In this document: in pieces, positions 1 through 11,454 of the stretch
Layout of the letters: each line of letters opens with the position of its first letter
Numbering within the stretch: the first letter of the stretch is position 1
DNA from: Pardosa pseudoannulata
Taxonomy: Eukaryota; Arthropoda; Arachnida; Araneae; Lycosidae
Direction of reading: 5' to 3'
DNA length: 64,000 nucleotides
Assembly (NCBI GenBank): GCA_032207245.1
Contig: CM063504.1
Coordinates: forward strand, 17,024,035-17,088,034
Made by a program: the position numbers and the translations under genes
The notes under the pieces: generated by a model
Seen by the model: the letters and a program-made list of their open reading frames with translations, nothing else
Database searches by the model: none
Told to the model about the DNA's origin: nothing

Positions 1-840
1 TTTTTTCTGCTTGTAAAGAAGGATGAACCTTCGATTGTCACAATTTTGAGACTAATGTCTACAGAAACAAGAGAATTATGTCAACTAGATATTTCTGTTA
101 CAGCTTGTTAATATAAAATTGAGGCATCAAATACTTAATATAAGAGCAAGTCTCAAGCTGCATGTTTTTGTGAAAGCACAAAGCTTTAGAAATAGTTCAC
201 ATGGAGTCGGTAGTAAGATACCAAACAAAAAAAAAATAATCAGTTTTGTATTGAAGTAAATAACAATTTTACCATCAAAAGTATCTCAAGCAAAGATTTA
301 TTATGTTGTATCAGGCCTTAATATTGGTAATAATACACAGAATTTAAAGATATAACTAAACTTAACGAAATACTATTTTTAAAAATATTAGTTTTGAGCT
401 ATTTGTGTTCATGAAAATTTTAGATTTCAAGTAAATTATCTAGGCAAGTTATTACTTGCATGATTAGACCAGACATGATTTTTTGGAAGAAAAAATTGTA
501 TTTAAACTGATTGTAATTTTTTTTTCCTTGAACCCAGTTCTATGAAAAAAATACATATTGATTCAGAAACAGAATAATACCAAACGAAATATAGATTATA
601 ACATAGCTTAATTAAGATAAAACTGTGGTTAAAAAGTAAAATTATTTTTATGTTGGAGAGCGTTAACATTGCTCATTTTGTAAAAAAGTACACGCCATGT
701 TTTTGAAAGAAAATATTACCGAAATAAGCACATGGTGCTCTATTACATGTATCTATTTTATTGGCTTTTTTTAAACAGTTTTTAAGAGTATGTATTAAAA
801 TCATATTATTTTTCAAACATCGACGATCATTACAAAACAA
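1..840. other. AT-rich sequence, no gene seen
   Basis: Low-complexity AT-rich DNA with homopolymer runs of up to nine bases. I see no open frame, repeat boundary or splice-site pair that I can support. If the candidate terminal exon at 6001 is real, this would be intron of that gene or intergenic. Confidence 0.6.
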
Positions 841-1340
841 CTACTTCTAATCTAATCATTTATCACGAATGAATACTTATAAGACGTGTTCACTCGGAAT
901 TCTAAGAAGTTCAGAGATCTGTCGCAGAAGAATGTGTCTCCCCAGCACTTAAGTCAGAATGTTGTTATGTAATGAGCATGAAACGTACGTACAACACAGC
1001 CATCTGATTACCGGTGTTAGAAAGGGAAAGCACGCAAGAAAATATCACTTGCAAAACCCTTCAGCAAACTATTTTGACATTCGCTACACAATCATTTGTC
1101 ATGTAATGTCTTTAAGCTGGAGCGTGCCACAGCAAATTTCCAATTCTAATGTTAATATTTTTGAAGCCTAATTATAAATAATTCTACAGCCCTTTTCTCC
1201 GAGGCTCGTCAGCCCGCGTAATTGTGATATCATTATCTGCAGTAGCCATCCTCCCCTCGGGGCTTCATTTACCACCTGCTTGCAACCTTCTTTGAAAGCT
1301 TGTATCTTCCGAATATTGACCATGATACAGAAGTAATGGC
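841..1340. promoter_or_regulatory. Moderately complex non-coding block, possible regulatory element
   Basis: Base composition rises clearly above the flanks, and there is little simple sequence. It contains homeodomain-type TAATTATAAATAATT (about 1166-1180), an ACGTACGTAC run near 980 and a GC-rich segment at 1195-1275. A 70-codon open frame (959-1171) has no recognisable protein character. Such islands in an AT-rich gene desert are often conserved enhancers, but conservation cannot be judged from one sequence. It could also be an old transposon remnant. Confidence 0.25.
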
Positions 1341-2422
1341 TAAATAAAATACTTCAAGAGGGAGGTCTCGCATAGAGTGTCCTTCCTTTTCGAATATAAA
1401 ATATCGATGTACTTCCTTATTCTTCCTTTTATTTTTTGCCCTTTTTTTGTAAAAAAACTATTTGGGATATGCACCTGCAGAATATTAGTAGAGGCATTAT
1501 TATTTTTTCTGAAATTTGCGTCTAAAAATACTCTGGATGAGAACCTGTGACAAAATCGGATGTAAAAGGTCTTTTAGATAAGACTTTAAAATAAAGAAAT
1601 TATCACAGAAATTTTTATTTAACTGATATACATTTATATGCTTTTAAAATATTCGATTATGGTTAGCACAGACAGTAAAACATACCATTCGAATTATAGA
1701 GAAATATGCAGGTAAAAATTTTAAGACAAATAAGTATCTTTTTGTCAGCAGAACTCAAAACATTTTTGTATACCTTTTGGAATTATTTACTTCTTGTTTC
1801 TGTAAAAGTAAACAGAACGGCTAATAAAATTCCCATTTTTGTGCTAGAGAAAGTGAACACAATAATTCATAAAAATAAAAAAAGTGAAACTTAATCTTAA
1901 AATTAAGGCATTCGTTTCTGAATAGGACTGCAAGTTCTTATTCACACTTATGTATAAGTTTTCCACGTGATTTTTGCGATTTTATTCTCCCAATAAGAGC
2001 TATTAGAATACATAAATTATTTCTCTACCATTTGACTAACATAGATTCCTGTACAAAATGACATTTATTACATCATCTAAGTGCATCTAAGATATATTTT
2101 ACATAAAAAGATTTTAAAAATATTTAAATAATTCGAGATTTAAATTCTAAAAACTTCTAGAACTGCCTTAAGCATCTTGACACTTAATTTCACTTATAAA
2201 ACAATCGTCTAATGCTATGTTACTTTCAGATCGTTTGATTAAACATAGATTAATATTCAGTAGCTCAGTAATATATTTCTCTGAAAAAGATATCTTCAAT
2301 TCTATCAGTTTTAAATACTTTTAGTTCCTTATTACTGAGTAACTTAATATTATGTTAATAGTAACATTCAATACTATGCATTCAATATTACGCTATTATA
2401 TAATACCCAATATACAGTGATA
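1341..2422. other. AT-rich sequence, nothing identified
   Basis: Poly-A/T-rich DNA. The 62-codon open frame at 1706-1894 has the Lys/Ile/Phe/Asn composition expected from random AT-rich DNA. No splice-site pair or repeat boundary was found. The end of this stretch is the insertion point of the Helitron that begins at 2423. Confidence 0.6.
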
Positions 2423-2895
2423 TCTTTATATACAAAATTCTTCTGCCAGTGTGTTTGTAATAGAACTTCTCCTAAACGGTTGGGCTGATTTTGATGAAAT
2501 TTTGTGTATGTAATTAAGTCGATTCGAGAATGGTTTAGATTCACAATTTGATCTAATAAAAAATGTTTTTTTATTAAAAATCCAGAATTGCGTGCTTATT
2601 GAGATTATTATAATGGCGCTCGAAACCCTTCACTGCTAACGTGTCTGTGGCGCAAGTGGCGCAACGAGCATCAGTACGAGAAGTCCCAGGATCGAATCCC
2701 AGTACAGGCGATGTGGGAATTTTAATTTAATTTAATTACGTTTGTGATGACTGTCAGAGTGGTGGCATCAAATATTTTAAAAATATTTTTTTCCCTTACT
2801 TTTCATCAAAATAGTCCAATTTATAATTTATTTAAAATCATTTTACAATTTTTGAAGTTACAACGTTAAAACAGGACAACTATCGTGTCGTCTAG
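2423..2895 (+). mobile_element. Non-autonomous Helitron, copy 1
   Basis: The element begins TCTTTATATACAAAATTC just after an A and ends GTGTCGTCTAG just before a T. This is the Helitron pattern: 5' TC, 3' CTAG, insertion between A and T, no target duplication. It is 473 bp and shares its whole length with copies at about 18150-18809 and 27799-28251. All three carry the CTCCTAAACGG..TTTTGATGAAATTTTGTGT block near the 5' end, common in arthropod Helitron-type elements. It has no helicase or replication-initiator coding, so it needs enzymes in trans. An internal tRNA-like module lies at about 2641-2715. Confidence 0.75.
2641..2715 (+). other. tRNA-like pol III promoter module inside Helitron copy 1
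   Basis: An A-box-like stretch (TGTGGCGCAAGTGG, about 2646-2659) is followed about 30 bp later by a B-box-like GGATCGAATCC (2689-2699), close to the consensus GGTTCGANTCC. The arrangement matches the internal promoter of tRNA genes and tRNA-derived SINEs. It does not form a credible tRNA. The same module is in the other two Helitron copies, so it is part of the element and not an independent insertion. Confidence 0.5.
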
Positions 2896-3120
2896 TTCCT
2901 ATATATAACAGAACGTAAGATTTCTAATTTAATAAAAGTGGTAATTTGTAAGTGTAAATCTTTTAACACAGTTTTGTATGTTCGGTATTTTATTGTAATC
3001 AAAATAACCTATATGCAGTAACATTTTTTCGAAAATATTAAATTAACTGTTCGTGGAAATATCCAACTGAAATTAAGGTTCTAAAGAATTCAGATTTTAA
3101 TTCTTATTGAGTCGGAAGCT

Positions 3121-3480
3121 TTAGACTGTATTTATTTACATGAAATTATAGCCCATATTTGTGACTACCGACGCATAATATTGGTTTTAAAAACGAGAAC
3201 TTCGAATGTGTCTGTACCTCCGACATTCCCCACCTCCATTTTATGCGTTCGGAATTTATAAATTCATAACCACAACTGACGCAACAAGATTTTATCCAAA
3301 TTAGTTTTAAAATCGCAGTGCAAACCGCGGAGAGCTCCAAGCGTCGCAAGAAAAATAGCTTTTGGCACGCGCAATAAAATTAAGATCGTGGTTTTGAATG
3401 TTTCTAACACCTGCGTGGAAGCTATCCAAATTAAGGACCTGTCATTTCTGCAGCATGAATCACCCCGGAATGAAGCTTAA
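3121..3480. promoter_or_regulatory. Moderately complex non-coding block
   Basis: A mixed-composition segment between AT-rich flanks, with several CpG dinucleotides (for example CGACGC and ACCGCGGAG). The only open frame (67 codons on minus, 3146-3349) is not recognisable. It is a candidate regulatory or conserved element on composition alone. Confidence 0.2.
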
Positions 3481-5035
3481 AAATGTCGTTTTTATTAAGA
3501 TATTCAGATGGATAGACCTTTTAGAAATGATGCCTGTTTATGAAGCAACAGCTGCGAGTTTTTAAAAACCATCTGGTTTACTCTTCCTGCATTTTTATCG
3601 TTAATTGTACGGCTGTTGTTCAGACCTGTAAAATATATTTACATTTAAAATTGGCAGGTTTTGTGTAAAAGGGAAGTCCATTCAAGACTGAGAGAATTCA
3701 ATTATGGCATGGGGGGAGAGTTCCGATGGTATTTTAGATTATGTTACCGCCGGCATGTAGTTTATAATTGTACATAATTTTCATCTGTCGGAAGAGTGAC
3801 GACATCAGTGTTGCTCAGATATTGTGAATATCCTTTTGGAAAACCTGAATACGAATTTATAAAACTTAATGAATATTTTATAAAAATAATAAAGGCTTTT
3901 ATAAAATATTCATGCAAGTAATTCAATGCACGTTTGTTATTTAGGAATAAAACTCGAAAAGTATATTATAGCAGTTTACAACATACAAGCTATAATAGTA
4001 TGCAGTTAATATTTAAAATAATTAGAGTTTGTGTATTTTTAATTATGAGTAACTGCGATTACTAAGCAGTAGTTAATTTCCATGAACATTTTCAAAAGAT
4101 AAAATATTGAAAATATTCGAGACTAAAATTTACAATATATATATTCACAAACATGTTGCAGTTTTTATTTTAAGAAAGCAACTAGTTTCACACAAGGTAG
4201 ATTTAAAAATTACAGTTGCATCATCAAAACAAAAATTAATGAGTTACTTGAGAAAACAAAGAATCTTGAATCTGTTTTAAATATTCAACTTTTACTGTAT
4301 TCTTAATAAGAAAATAATGTTGTTCGATAAAGTATATGAAATACTAAAGTCTAAATGAATTTTTAATTAAAATTTAAGCTTTCATAAAAATTTAGCAACT
4401 ACATATTATTTGGTTCTTTTCATTTTTTACTGTTATCTCTTATATAGAAATCAAACTTGTAATGTTTTTTTTCTTACATTACATACAAGTTTATATAAAA
4501 TAAGTATTTATACATATGCTATGCTTTAGCAAATTTTTTTTCGTTGTTTTTCGATTGTGTACTCAACAAATAAGCTTTTTTTTTTAAATTCCGACTGAAC
4601 TTTGTGACAAATACAATAATAGACAATGATGAGAAATTTGGGAGATTGAGAAAAGAGTAATGTACCTGAAACATTTAGAAGTAACCGATAAGGTATAAAA
4701 ATTCTAAATAACAAGTGTAAAAAATTATTTTTAATTTTAAAAAGTCTTACGACAGAAAAAAAGTAGTTTTACTTCAATAAAATAATTACCCAATTGCAAA
4801 AATTATATTCGATCACGAAGATAAGGCAAGCTGGAAATTTGCAGGACAAAGAAAAATTTTCAATATTGAGTCACATTCTGTCATTCTTTGGTTTCTTATA
4901 TCTTAAACAGGTTATTTATTTCTACTAATAGCATATTTAAATATTTTTTAAGATTGAGATTGCATTTAGAAGAGAAATTCATTGATCTAATTAAATAAAA
5001 TGAATTTATTTTTTATAAGCATGCTTACCATTACC
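3481..5035. other. AT-rich sequence with one perfect hairpin
   Basis: AT-rich DNA without gene signal. The one notable item is the 17-bp perfect inverted repeat at 3869-3913, listed separately. The 62-codon minus frame at 4526-4714 looks like chance. Confidence 0.55.
3869..3913. repeat. Perfect 17-bp inverted repeat (hairpin)
   Basis: The arm ATGAATATTTTATAAAA (3869-3885) is repeated as its exact reverse complement at 3897-3913 across an 11-bp loop. It could extrude as a cruciform or be the remnant of a small foldback element. No adjacent T-run or gene suggests a terminator. Confidence 0.7.
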
Positions 5036-5335
5036 CATTGAGGGCTATAAAAAGAACACTTAATGTTTTGTATTTATTTTCTTTTTCAATACTTTTAAAA
5101 AAAATTTTGTAAACACTACAAACTACAATAGAAATTGTGTATTAAAATTTTAATTAATTTGATTTTTAATACTAATTTTATGGTTAGTATTGTTGTCTCT
5201 GACTACTGAGGACTATTAAAAAGTAGAACTCTTAAATGTTTTGAATTTATTTCATGTTTTAATATTTTAAAAACATATTTTGTAAATACTATAAACTATT
5301 ATAAAGGGAATCGTGTATTGGATTTTTTTTTAATT
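5036..5335. repeat. Diverged tandem duplication, period about 170 bp
   Basis: The segment from TGAGGGCTATAAAAAG (about 5038) to about 5160 recurs, diverged, from TGAGGACTATTAAAAAG (about 5207) to 5330. Shared blocks include TGTTTTG.ATTTATTT and TTTTGTAAA.ACTA.AAACTA. It is non-coding. Confidence 0.6.
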
Positions 5336-5340
5336 TATGG

Positions 5341-5735
5341 ATAGTTGAAATTACATCCATGAATTTTTAATTGAATTAAGACATAGATTTATTAATAGAT
5401 GGCAATACAAATGAAAAGTGGTGAAATAGCTTACCTCGACCTTGGAAAGGGGTAAACTACATGTGAAATACCTATACTTTTTATCCAGTGTAAAATATAA
5501 AAGAAACGGTGCAAGAAAGAGTAAAAGTAAATTATATTTCTTGAAAAATATGACTGTGTAAATGTTTCATTTTTATCTATAATGATTGTGTACCCTTAAA
5601 ATAATATCGCAACAATTTTGCTGCAACAATACAAAATGTACCGAGGAGGTATTACACATTTAAGGCATTATGGTCAAAAGTTCATCAGGAAAACCATATC
5701 ATAATATAGTAGAAAAGCACTTCAACATATCAAGA
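5341..5735. other. AT-rich sequence, nothing identified
   Basis: No open frame, repeat partner or splice pair was recognised. Small mixed-composition patches near 5430 and 5640 have no identifiable content. Confidence 0.5.
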
Positions 5736-6000
5736 ATGGCTGTGTAAATTATGAACATAACTCACATAGTCACTTATTTTATAAAATAAGTTTTTTCTAC
5801 GCTATTAATTCTATTAGTAGCTTTTAATAAATAATATAACTATATGATACTGTTGTACTATACTCAGAATGATGATGTAAATTATAAACATAACTTACAC
5901 AGTCAATTATTCTATAAAAACAGTCTTTTTTCTATTGTATTAATTTTATTAGTAGCTTTTAACAACTGCTATAATGATATGCATCTGTTGTTTTTTTCAG
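5736..6000 (+). repeat. Tandem duplication (period about 132 bp) ending at a CAG acceptor
   Basis: The unit GTAAATTATGAACATAACTC.. (about 5745-5866) is repeated as GTAAATTATAAACATAACTT.. (about 5877-6000). Both copies carry ATTAGTAGCTTTTAA, and both end in CTGTTG..CAG. In the second copy this end has become a strong polypyrimidine tract plus CAG at 5998-6000. Confidence 0.6.
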
Positions 6001-6140
6001 GTGCTACCCCTGCACCAAGGCGCCATTAGACGCTAGCCTTTAAGGCAGTGTGTGTGTGTATATAGCCCTGTTTGTGTATAGATTCAACTGATTGAACTGT
6101 CCTTCGTGACAGGCTAATAAATATATCACCGTCGTTCCAG
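6001..6140 (+). CDS. Candidate 3'-terminal exon with poly(A) signal, gene unknown
   Basis: A strong 3' splice site (CTGTTGTTTTTTTCAG, ending at 6000) precedes a segment richer in GC than its surroundings. AATAAA follows at 6116-6121, 115 bp downstream, with a plausible cleavage region at about 6135-6145. Two frames reach a stop quickly (11 and 8 codons). The third, starting after one base, encodes CYPCTKAPLDASL and then TAA. I do not recognise the protein. The upstream exons would lie left of the window or unrecognised in 1-5700. A non-coding RNA end or a chance arrangement are alternatives. The end coordinate is approximate. Confidence 0.25.
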
Positions 6141-6517
6141 ACAATCTTATAGGTAAGTTCACTGATTTACATTCAATCACTCCATTCGTACTGCAACGAA
6201 ATAAAGCTATAAATTAGGCAGGAATATACAGCAGCAAAACGTGCGTGAAGCTATTATCGTCTTATGGTGTACTGCAAATATTACCTTTATGTAACACATA
6301 AAAAGTCCATTGTAAAAACTATTACATTTTGTTTTCAAAAACTCTATTTTTTTTTAATTTCAAAAGGAGCGAAAGGGTTTAATTTTAAAAATGGAATCCA
6401 ATTTATAGCATGTGACAATTTTTCAATCTCACTTTAATGCAGATATTCTCATGCTAATAAAACTATTGCGCAATTTTATATATTTAAAATAGCTAAAATT
6501 TAATTCTGACACAACAA

Positions 6518-6521
<4 letters not shown>
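6141..6521. other. AT-rich intergenic-type sequence
   Basis: No gene, SINE or repeat boundary was recognised. It leads directly into the (TA)n block. Confidence 0.5.
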
Positions 6522-6559
<38 letters not shown>

Positions 6560-6686
6560 TATATACATATATATATATATACATATATATATACATATAT
6601 ATATACATATATATGTATATACATATATATATATACATATGTATACATATATACACACACATATATATACACATACATATATATAT

Positions 6687-6734
<48 letters not shown>
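6522..6734. repeat. (TA)n microsatellite with TACATA and CA variants
   Basis: Over 200 bp of TA dinucleotides broken by periodic TATACATATA and a short ACACAC run. The Tyr/Ile-rich frames crossing it are repeat translations. Confidence 0.95.
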
Positions 6735-6737
<3 letters not shown>

Positions 6738-7011
6738 TGTTTGTATATTGTTCTACATGCTGAATATATCCTTATGTTCTACTTATTGATATTTTCACAA
6801 ATTTTACTTTAATTAAAAAAAAATTCGAAAAACATTTAATTCGAAAAAATGGTCGCCAAAGAGTTTAATACAGCAGTACTAAAGAATTTAAAATAAATTG
6901 TTTCTTTAAAAAATATTGCAAAAATTAAAATTTGTAGAGCAACATACATCGTCAAGATACCAAGTTCTAATAATAGCATAAGCATAAACGTATATCTTAT
7001 GTTAGTTGATT

Positions 7012-7163
7012 TGGAGCGAAACGTTCGACTATTTTGCTATACGACGGCTAAGGAAACCGGAACCTACTGCTTAAAATCTTGTACGAATATCCATGCCAGA
7101 AAGATATTCGAACCCATGATTTCCGGTACCGAATAGAAGCGCCCTATCCATTCGGTTTTTATT
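7012..7163 (-). mobile_element. tRNA-derived SINE copy, diverged
   Basis: Read on minus, it has the SINE order seen best at 18624-18804: a tRNA-related head with GGTTCGAAT-type B box (here GGGTTCGAATATC), then CATGGATATTCGTA, then the tail block AGCAGTAGGTTCCGGTTTCCTTAGCC. The tRNA part lies toward 7163. It is diverged and has no clear target duplication. Confidence 0.65.
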
Positions 7164-7733
7164 TAGCCTACCTTATGTTGGACTCAATTCTTAGAGCTCG
7201 ACAGTAAACTTACATTCAAAAGTAGAACACAATATATTCATTATTAATATTTATTTGTGTTTTCATTACATTATTTAGTGGTTTAGCTAGTAAAGGAATT
7301 AAAACCACTTGTTATTTATACTTATTTAGTGAACCATCAAAGTATACATTTATTCCAAAAACTATTCAATAAAAAATTACAAATATAATATAAATTACAA
7401 ATTACAAAGATATGCGGTATTGTGCTATCGAACCCACTGAATTTTAAAAAATGGTCAGACGTCATAAAAACTATTTTAAACTAACATCACATGTGATGCA
7501 AATGGTGTATCACGTTTCATACAGATTTTAACGATATTTTTGGATTGTTTTTAATGAGGGTAATTATCAGTCGTGGGATTCTTTTAAATGAATGACAACT
7601 CCTTTAAGTTATTTGAAGATTATAAATCTTAAAAAAAAAAATTCTTTTTATTTCTTGGTAAATTTGTATTGCTCAGCTTAAAATTTGATTAAAAGGTTAA
7701 AATATATACTCGAGCATATATATTTATTTATTC
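7164..7733. other. AT-rich sequence before the satellite array
   Basis: No gene or repeat partner was recognised. Mixed-composition patches near 7430-7570 have no open frame. Confidence 0.5.
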
Positions 7734-9296
7734 AAATGGAGTAATGTTGGCAGCCTATATTGTGCTCCCATAATAAAATGGACAGCGAATAATTGAGGCT
7801 TGGTAGTTGAGTAATGTTGACTGCCTCTATTGCACTCCCATAATAAAATGGACAACAAATAATTGAGGCTTGGTAGTGTAGTAATGTTGGCCGCCTATAT
7901 ATTGCTCTCATAATAAAATGGACAGCGAATAATTGAGGCTTGGTAGTTGAGTAATGTTGACTGCCTCTATTGCACTCCCATAATAAAATGGACAACAAAT
8001 AATTGAGGCTTGGTAGTGTAGTAATGTTGGCCGCCTATATATTGCTCTCATAATAAAATGGACAGCGAATAATTGAGGCTTGGTAGTTGAGTAATGTTGA
8101 CTGCCTCTATTGCACTCCCATAATAAAATGGACAACAAATAATTGAGGCTTGGTAGTGTAGTAATGTTGGCCGCCTATATATTGCTCTCATAATAAAATG
8201 GACAGCGAATAACTTGGTAGTGTAGCAATGGTGGCTGCCTACATTGTGTTCCCATGATAAAATGGACAACGAATAACTAAAGCTTGGTAGTAGAGTTATG
8301 TCGGCCGCCTATAAATTGCTCCCATAATAAAATGGATAACGAATAACTGAGGCTTGGTAGTGGAGCAATGGTGGCTGCCTATATTGTGCTCCCATAATAA
8401 AATGGACAGCGAATAACTGAGGCTTGGTAGTGGAGTAATGTTGACCGCCTCTATTGTGCTCTCATAATAAAATAGAGAACGAATAACTGAGGCTTGGTAG
8501 TGGAGTAATGTTGGCCGCCTATATTGTGCTCTCATAATAAAATAGAGAACGAATAACTGAGGCTTGGTAGTGGAGTAATGTTGGCCGCCTATATTGTGCT
8601 CTCATAATAAAATAGAGAACGAATAACTGAGGCTTGGTAGTGGAGTAATGTTGGCCGCCAATATTGTGCTCTCATAATAAAATAGAGAACGAATAACTGA
8701 GGCTTGGTAGTGGAGTAATGTTGGCCGCCTATATTGTGCTCTCATAATAAAATAGAGAACGAATAACTGAGGCTTGGTAGTGGAGTAATGTTGACCGCCT
8801 ATATTGTGCTTCCACAATAAAATGGGCAACGAATAACTGAAGATTGGTAGTGGAGCAATGGTGGCTGCCTATATTATGCTCTAATGTTGGCCGCCTATGT
8901 TGTGCTCTCATAATAAAATAAACAACGAATAACTGAGGCTTGGTAAGTAGAGTAATGTTGACCGCCTATATTGTGCTTCCATAATAAAATGGGCAACGAA
9001 TAACTGAGGATTGGTAGTGGAGCAATGGTGGCTGCCTATATTGTGCTCTCATAAAATGGACAGCGAATAACTGAGGCTTGGTAGTTGACTAATGTTGACC
9101 ACCTCTATTGCACTCCCATAATAAAATGGACAATGAATAACCGAGGTTTGGTAGTGGAGTAATGTTGGCCGCCTATACTGTGCTCCCATAATAAAATAGA
9201 CAACGAATAACTTAGGCTTGGTAGTAAAGTAATGTTGACCGCCTGTATTGTGCTTCCGTTATACAATGGGCAACGAATAACTGAGGGTTGGTAGTG
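7734..9296. repeat. Satellite/minisatellite array, 70-bp unit, about 22 copies
   Basis: A head-to-tail repeat with units such as GGAGTAATGTTGGCCGCCTA followed by TATTGTGCTCTCATAATAAAATAGAGAACGAATAACTGAGGCTTGGTAGT. The period is exactly 70 bp in the homogeneous middle (for example ATATTGTGCT at 8521 and 8591). At 7801-8200 a 140-bp dimer repeats (TGGTAGTTGAGTAATG at 7801, 7941 and 8081). The right end is more diverged, with one shortened unit near 8880. Because 70 is not divisible by 3, the minus frames crossing it (7732-8911) are artefacts. There are no unique spacers, so it is not a CRISPR. Confidence 0.95.
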
Positions 9297-9487
9297 TCGA
9301 ACACTGTAAGAGCTAGTGCGTCAGCATTGAAAATAATCATTATTATTCTATAGCATTAGTAAAGGCTTATTTAAAATACATTAACATTTTTTAAAACTTT
9401 TTTGAATTTTAAAATGATAAGCTACTTCTACAGTTTTGTTTTCAGTCTTTGCCCCCGTAAGCAAAAAATGCAGAAATCTATCTTAAA
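9297..9487. other. AT-rich spacer
   Basis: A short AT-rich stretch after the satellite; nothing recognised. Confidence 0.5.
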
Positions 9488-9777
9488 TCCATTAAGCATT
9501 TTTAATACTTTTAGAGATATAACTGCCAATTAAAAAGCTCATTTTAATGGGAAACATTTTAATATTTTATGTCATATATTTAATCCTTTAGCAAACATGT
9601 CTTACATATTTTGATCATTTAATTTTATCTAAAGTAAATCCATTAAACATTTTTAATATTTTCGGAGATTTAATTTCCAATTAAAAAGCTCTTTTTAATA
9701 GCAAACATTTTAATATTTTTATGTCATATATTTAATCATTTAGCAAACATGTCTTACATATTTTGATCATTTAGCTT
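9488..9777. repeat. Direct duplication, period about 151 bp, with a third fragment at about 10103-10165
   Basis: TCCATTAAGCATTTTTAATA (from 9488) through CTTACATATTTTGATCATTTA is repeated from 9639 with a few substitutions. A third, shorter copy (ATTCATTAAACATTTTTAATATTTTCGGGGATTTAAC) begins near 10103. The unit is non-coding. Confidence 0.75.
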
Positions 9778-11215
9778 AACTCTTGGCATATAATAAGCAA
9801 TAAATGCTATTTTTGTTTTATTATTTTTGCTTATTACATTTGCTATACTGTTTTATTTATTTAAAGCTAAATTATAAACAGCACATTCTACTCTTTGTAT
9901 TACACAGTTCATATTGAACTACTAAACCCCAAAACGGTTTTTCATTCAAAAAAGGAGGATAATATTAATAATTGCACATATCCTCATGAGGAACTCTGGC
10001 GTAATAAACATGAAATATAATGAACTAAAAAGGGTTTTTCACAATTCTCCTCAAATTCACAATACACCAAAAGAAAAAAAGGCAGCAATTAACCAAAAGT
10101 GAATTCATTAAACATTTTTAATATTTTCGGGGATTTAACTTCCCATTAAAATGCTCATCTTTATTACCTAAGACGATTAATTCTAAAAACTGCGTGTTTA
10201 AGAAAAAAACTGTAAAATCATAAATTAAATGGCAAACAGACACTTGATATAAAAGAAGCTAAATTTGTATAAAACAACATTTTATACTGCTTAATTATTC
10301 GCAAAACAGAAAATTAAGTTTTTCTCTCGCGAAACTTCAGTTTTTAATAACAACTAAGTGATAAATCATGAAAAAATGGTTCTTTCAGAAAATTTTAAAC
10401 CCTAAGGGAAGACGCTAACACGGCATTGTTTTAATTCAAACTCTTTTCTCAAGTTATGTTTTGCGAATTAATTTCAAATGTTGTTTTGTATCATTTCATC
10501 ATCTCCGTAATTACAGGCTTCAAAAGAAAGAATTAAGATAAACAAATCGCTTAAAAATTACGGGTGAAAAAAGGGTTAGCAGACATCAAAAGAATTACGC
10601 TTCGTTTTCCTACGCTAATAATTAACTAATTATTAATTATGTTACATTCCACAATTCTGGAAAACACTCCATTTTGTGTAAAAAAAAATGAATTTGAAGA
10701 GTTTTTTAATTGTTGCATAAGTACCAAGTCTCCCAACAAAAGCACCATTTTTAGTGACAATAAGTAATTATTTTTCATTAAGAGAAACTTGATCCAGTAT
10801 AATTAACTGCTAAAAAACTGTATTTAAATGAGTGTAAATTAAAATGACAAAATAAGTCATTAAGCTCAGCGAATGATATATTTTGTTTTCTAAAGAACGA
10901 AAATAGAAAAAAAAAAAACTTAAGCTCTTACGGAATAAACGCATTTTAGAATCAAGAGAAACTGTTTACATACAAATTCTTCATCCTCTCTCTCCATGAA
11001 ATAACTTTTTGCTTTAGTCTAAGAAATTATTAAATTTCATTAAGCATAATATACAGAAATATAAAGAACATTTTGATGGATTAATAGCCACGGGGTGCTA
11101 GAATATTATTTTAAACATCCGGGTTATAAATTTTACTATCCTCGCTTAGTTTTCTTTTTCCAGTTAGAATAATAAAGCATAGCTCCAAAAACAGTCACCG
11201 TAAATATTCGTGTAT
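9778..11215. other. AT-rich sequence, no gene seen
   Basis: Apart from the repeat fragment near 10103-10165, I see no repeat boundary, open frame or splice pair. Short mixed patches (about 10560-10640 and 11080-11110) are unexplained. Confidence 0.5.
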
Positions 11216-11454
11216 CTGTGATGTAACCAGAATTTATTTTTGGAGAGGATACAAAATCTTAATCCAAAGTACAATGAACGTCCAATCACATAAAACAAAT
11301 TTCATTACACACCACACACGTACAAAGTACATACATACATTCATAGTTTTGCATGCATACATAAATACGTCAAAAAACGATGAATAACGCTGTACTTAAT
11401 TTCATTGTGTAGTGAAAAAAATATTTGCAACTACACTGAGTCTTTTAATTTACT

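Noticed and set aside
7732..8911. Chain of overlapping 60-88-codon minus frames with repeating peptide (..SILLWE..)
   Set aside because: Translation of the 70-bp satellite. The unit is not a multiple of three and the frame rotates.
7734..9296. CRISPR-like regular repeats
   Set aside because: Units are contiguous with no unique spacers, and the host is a eukaryote.
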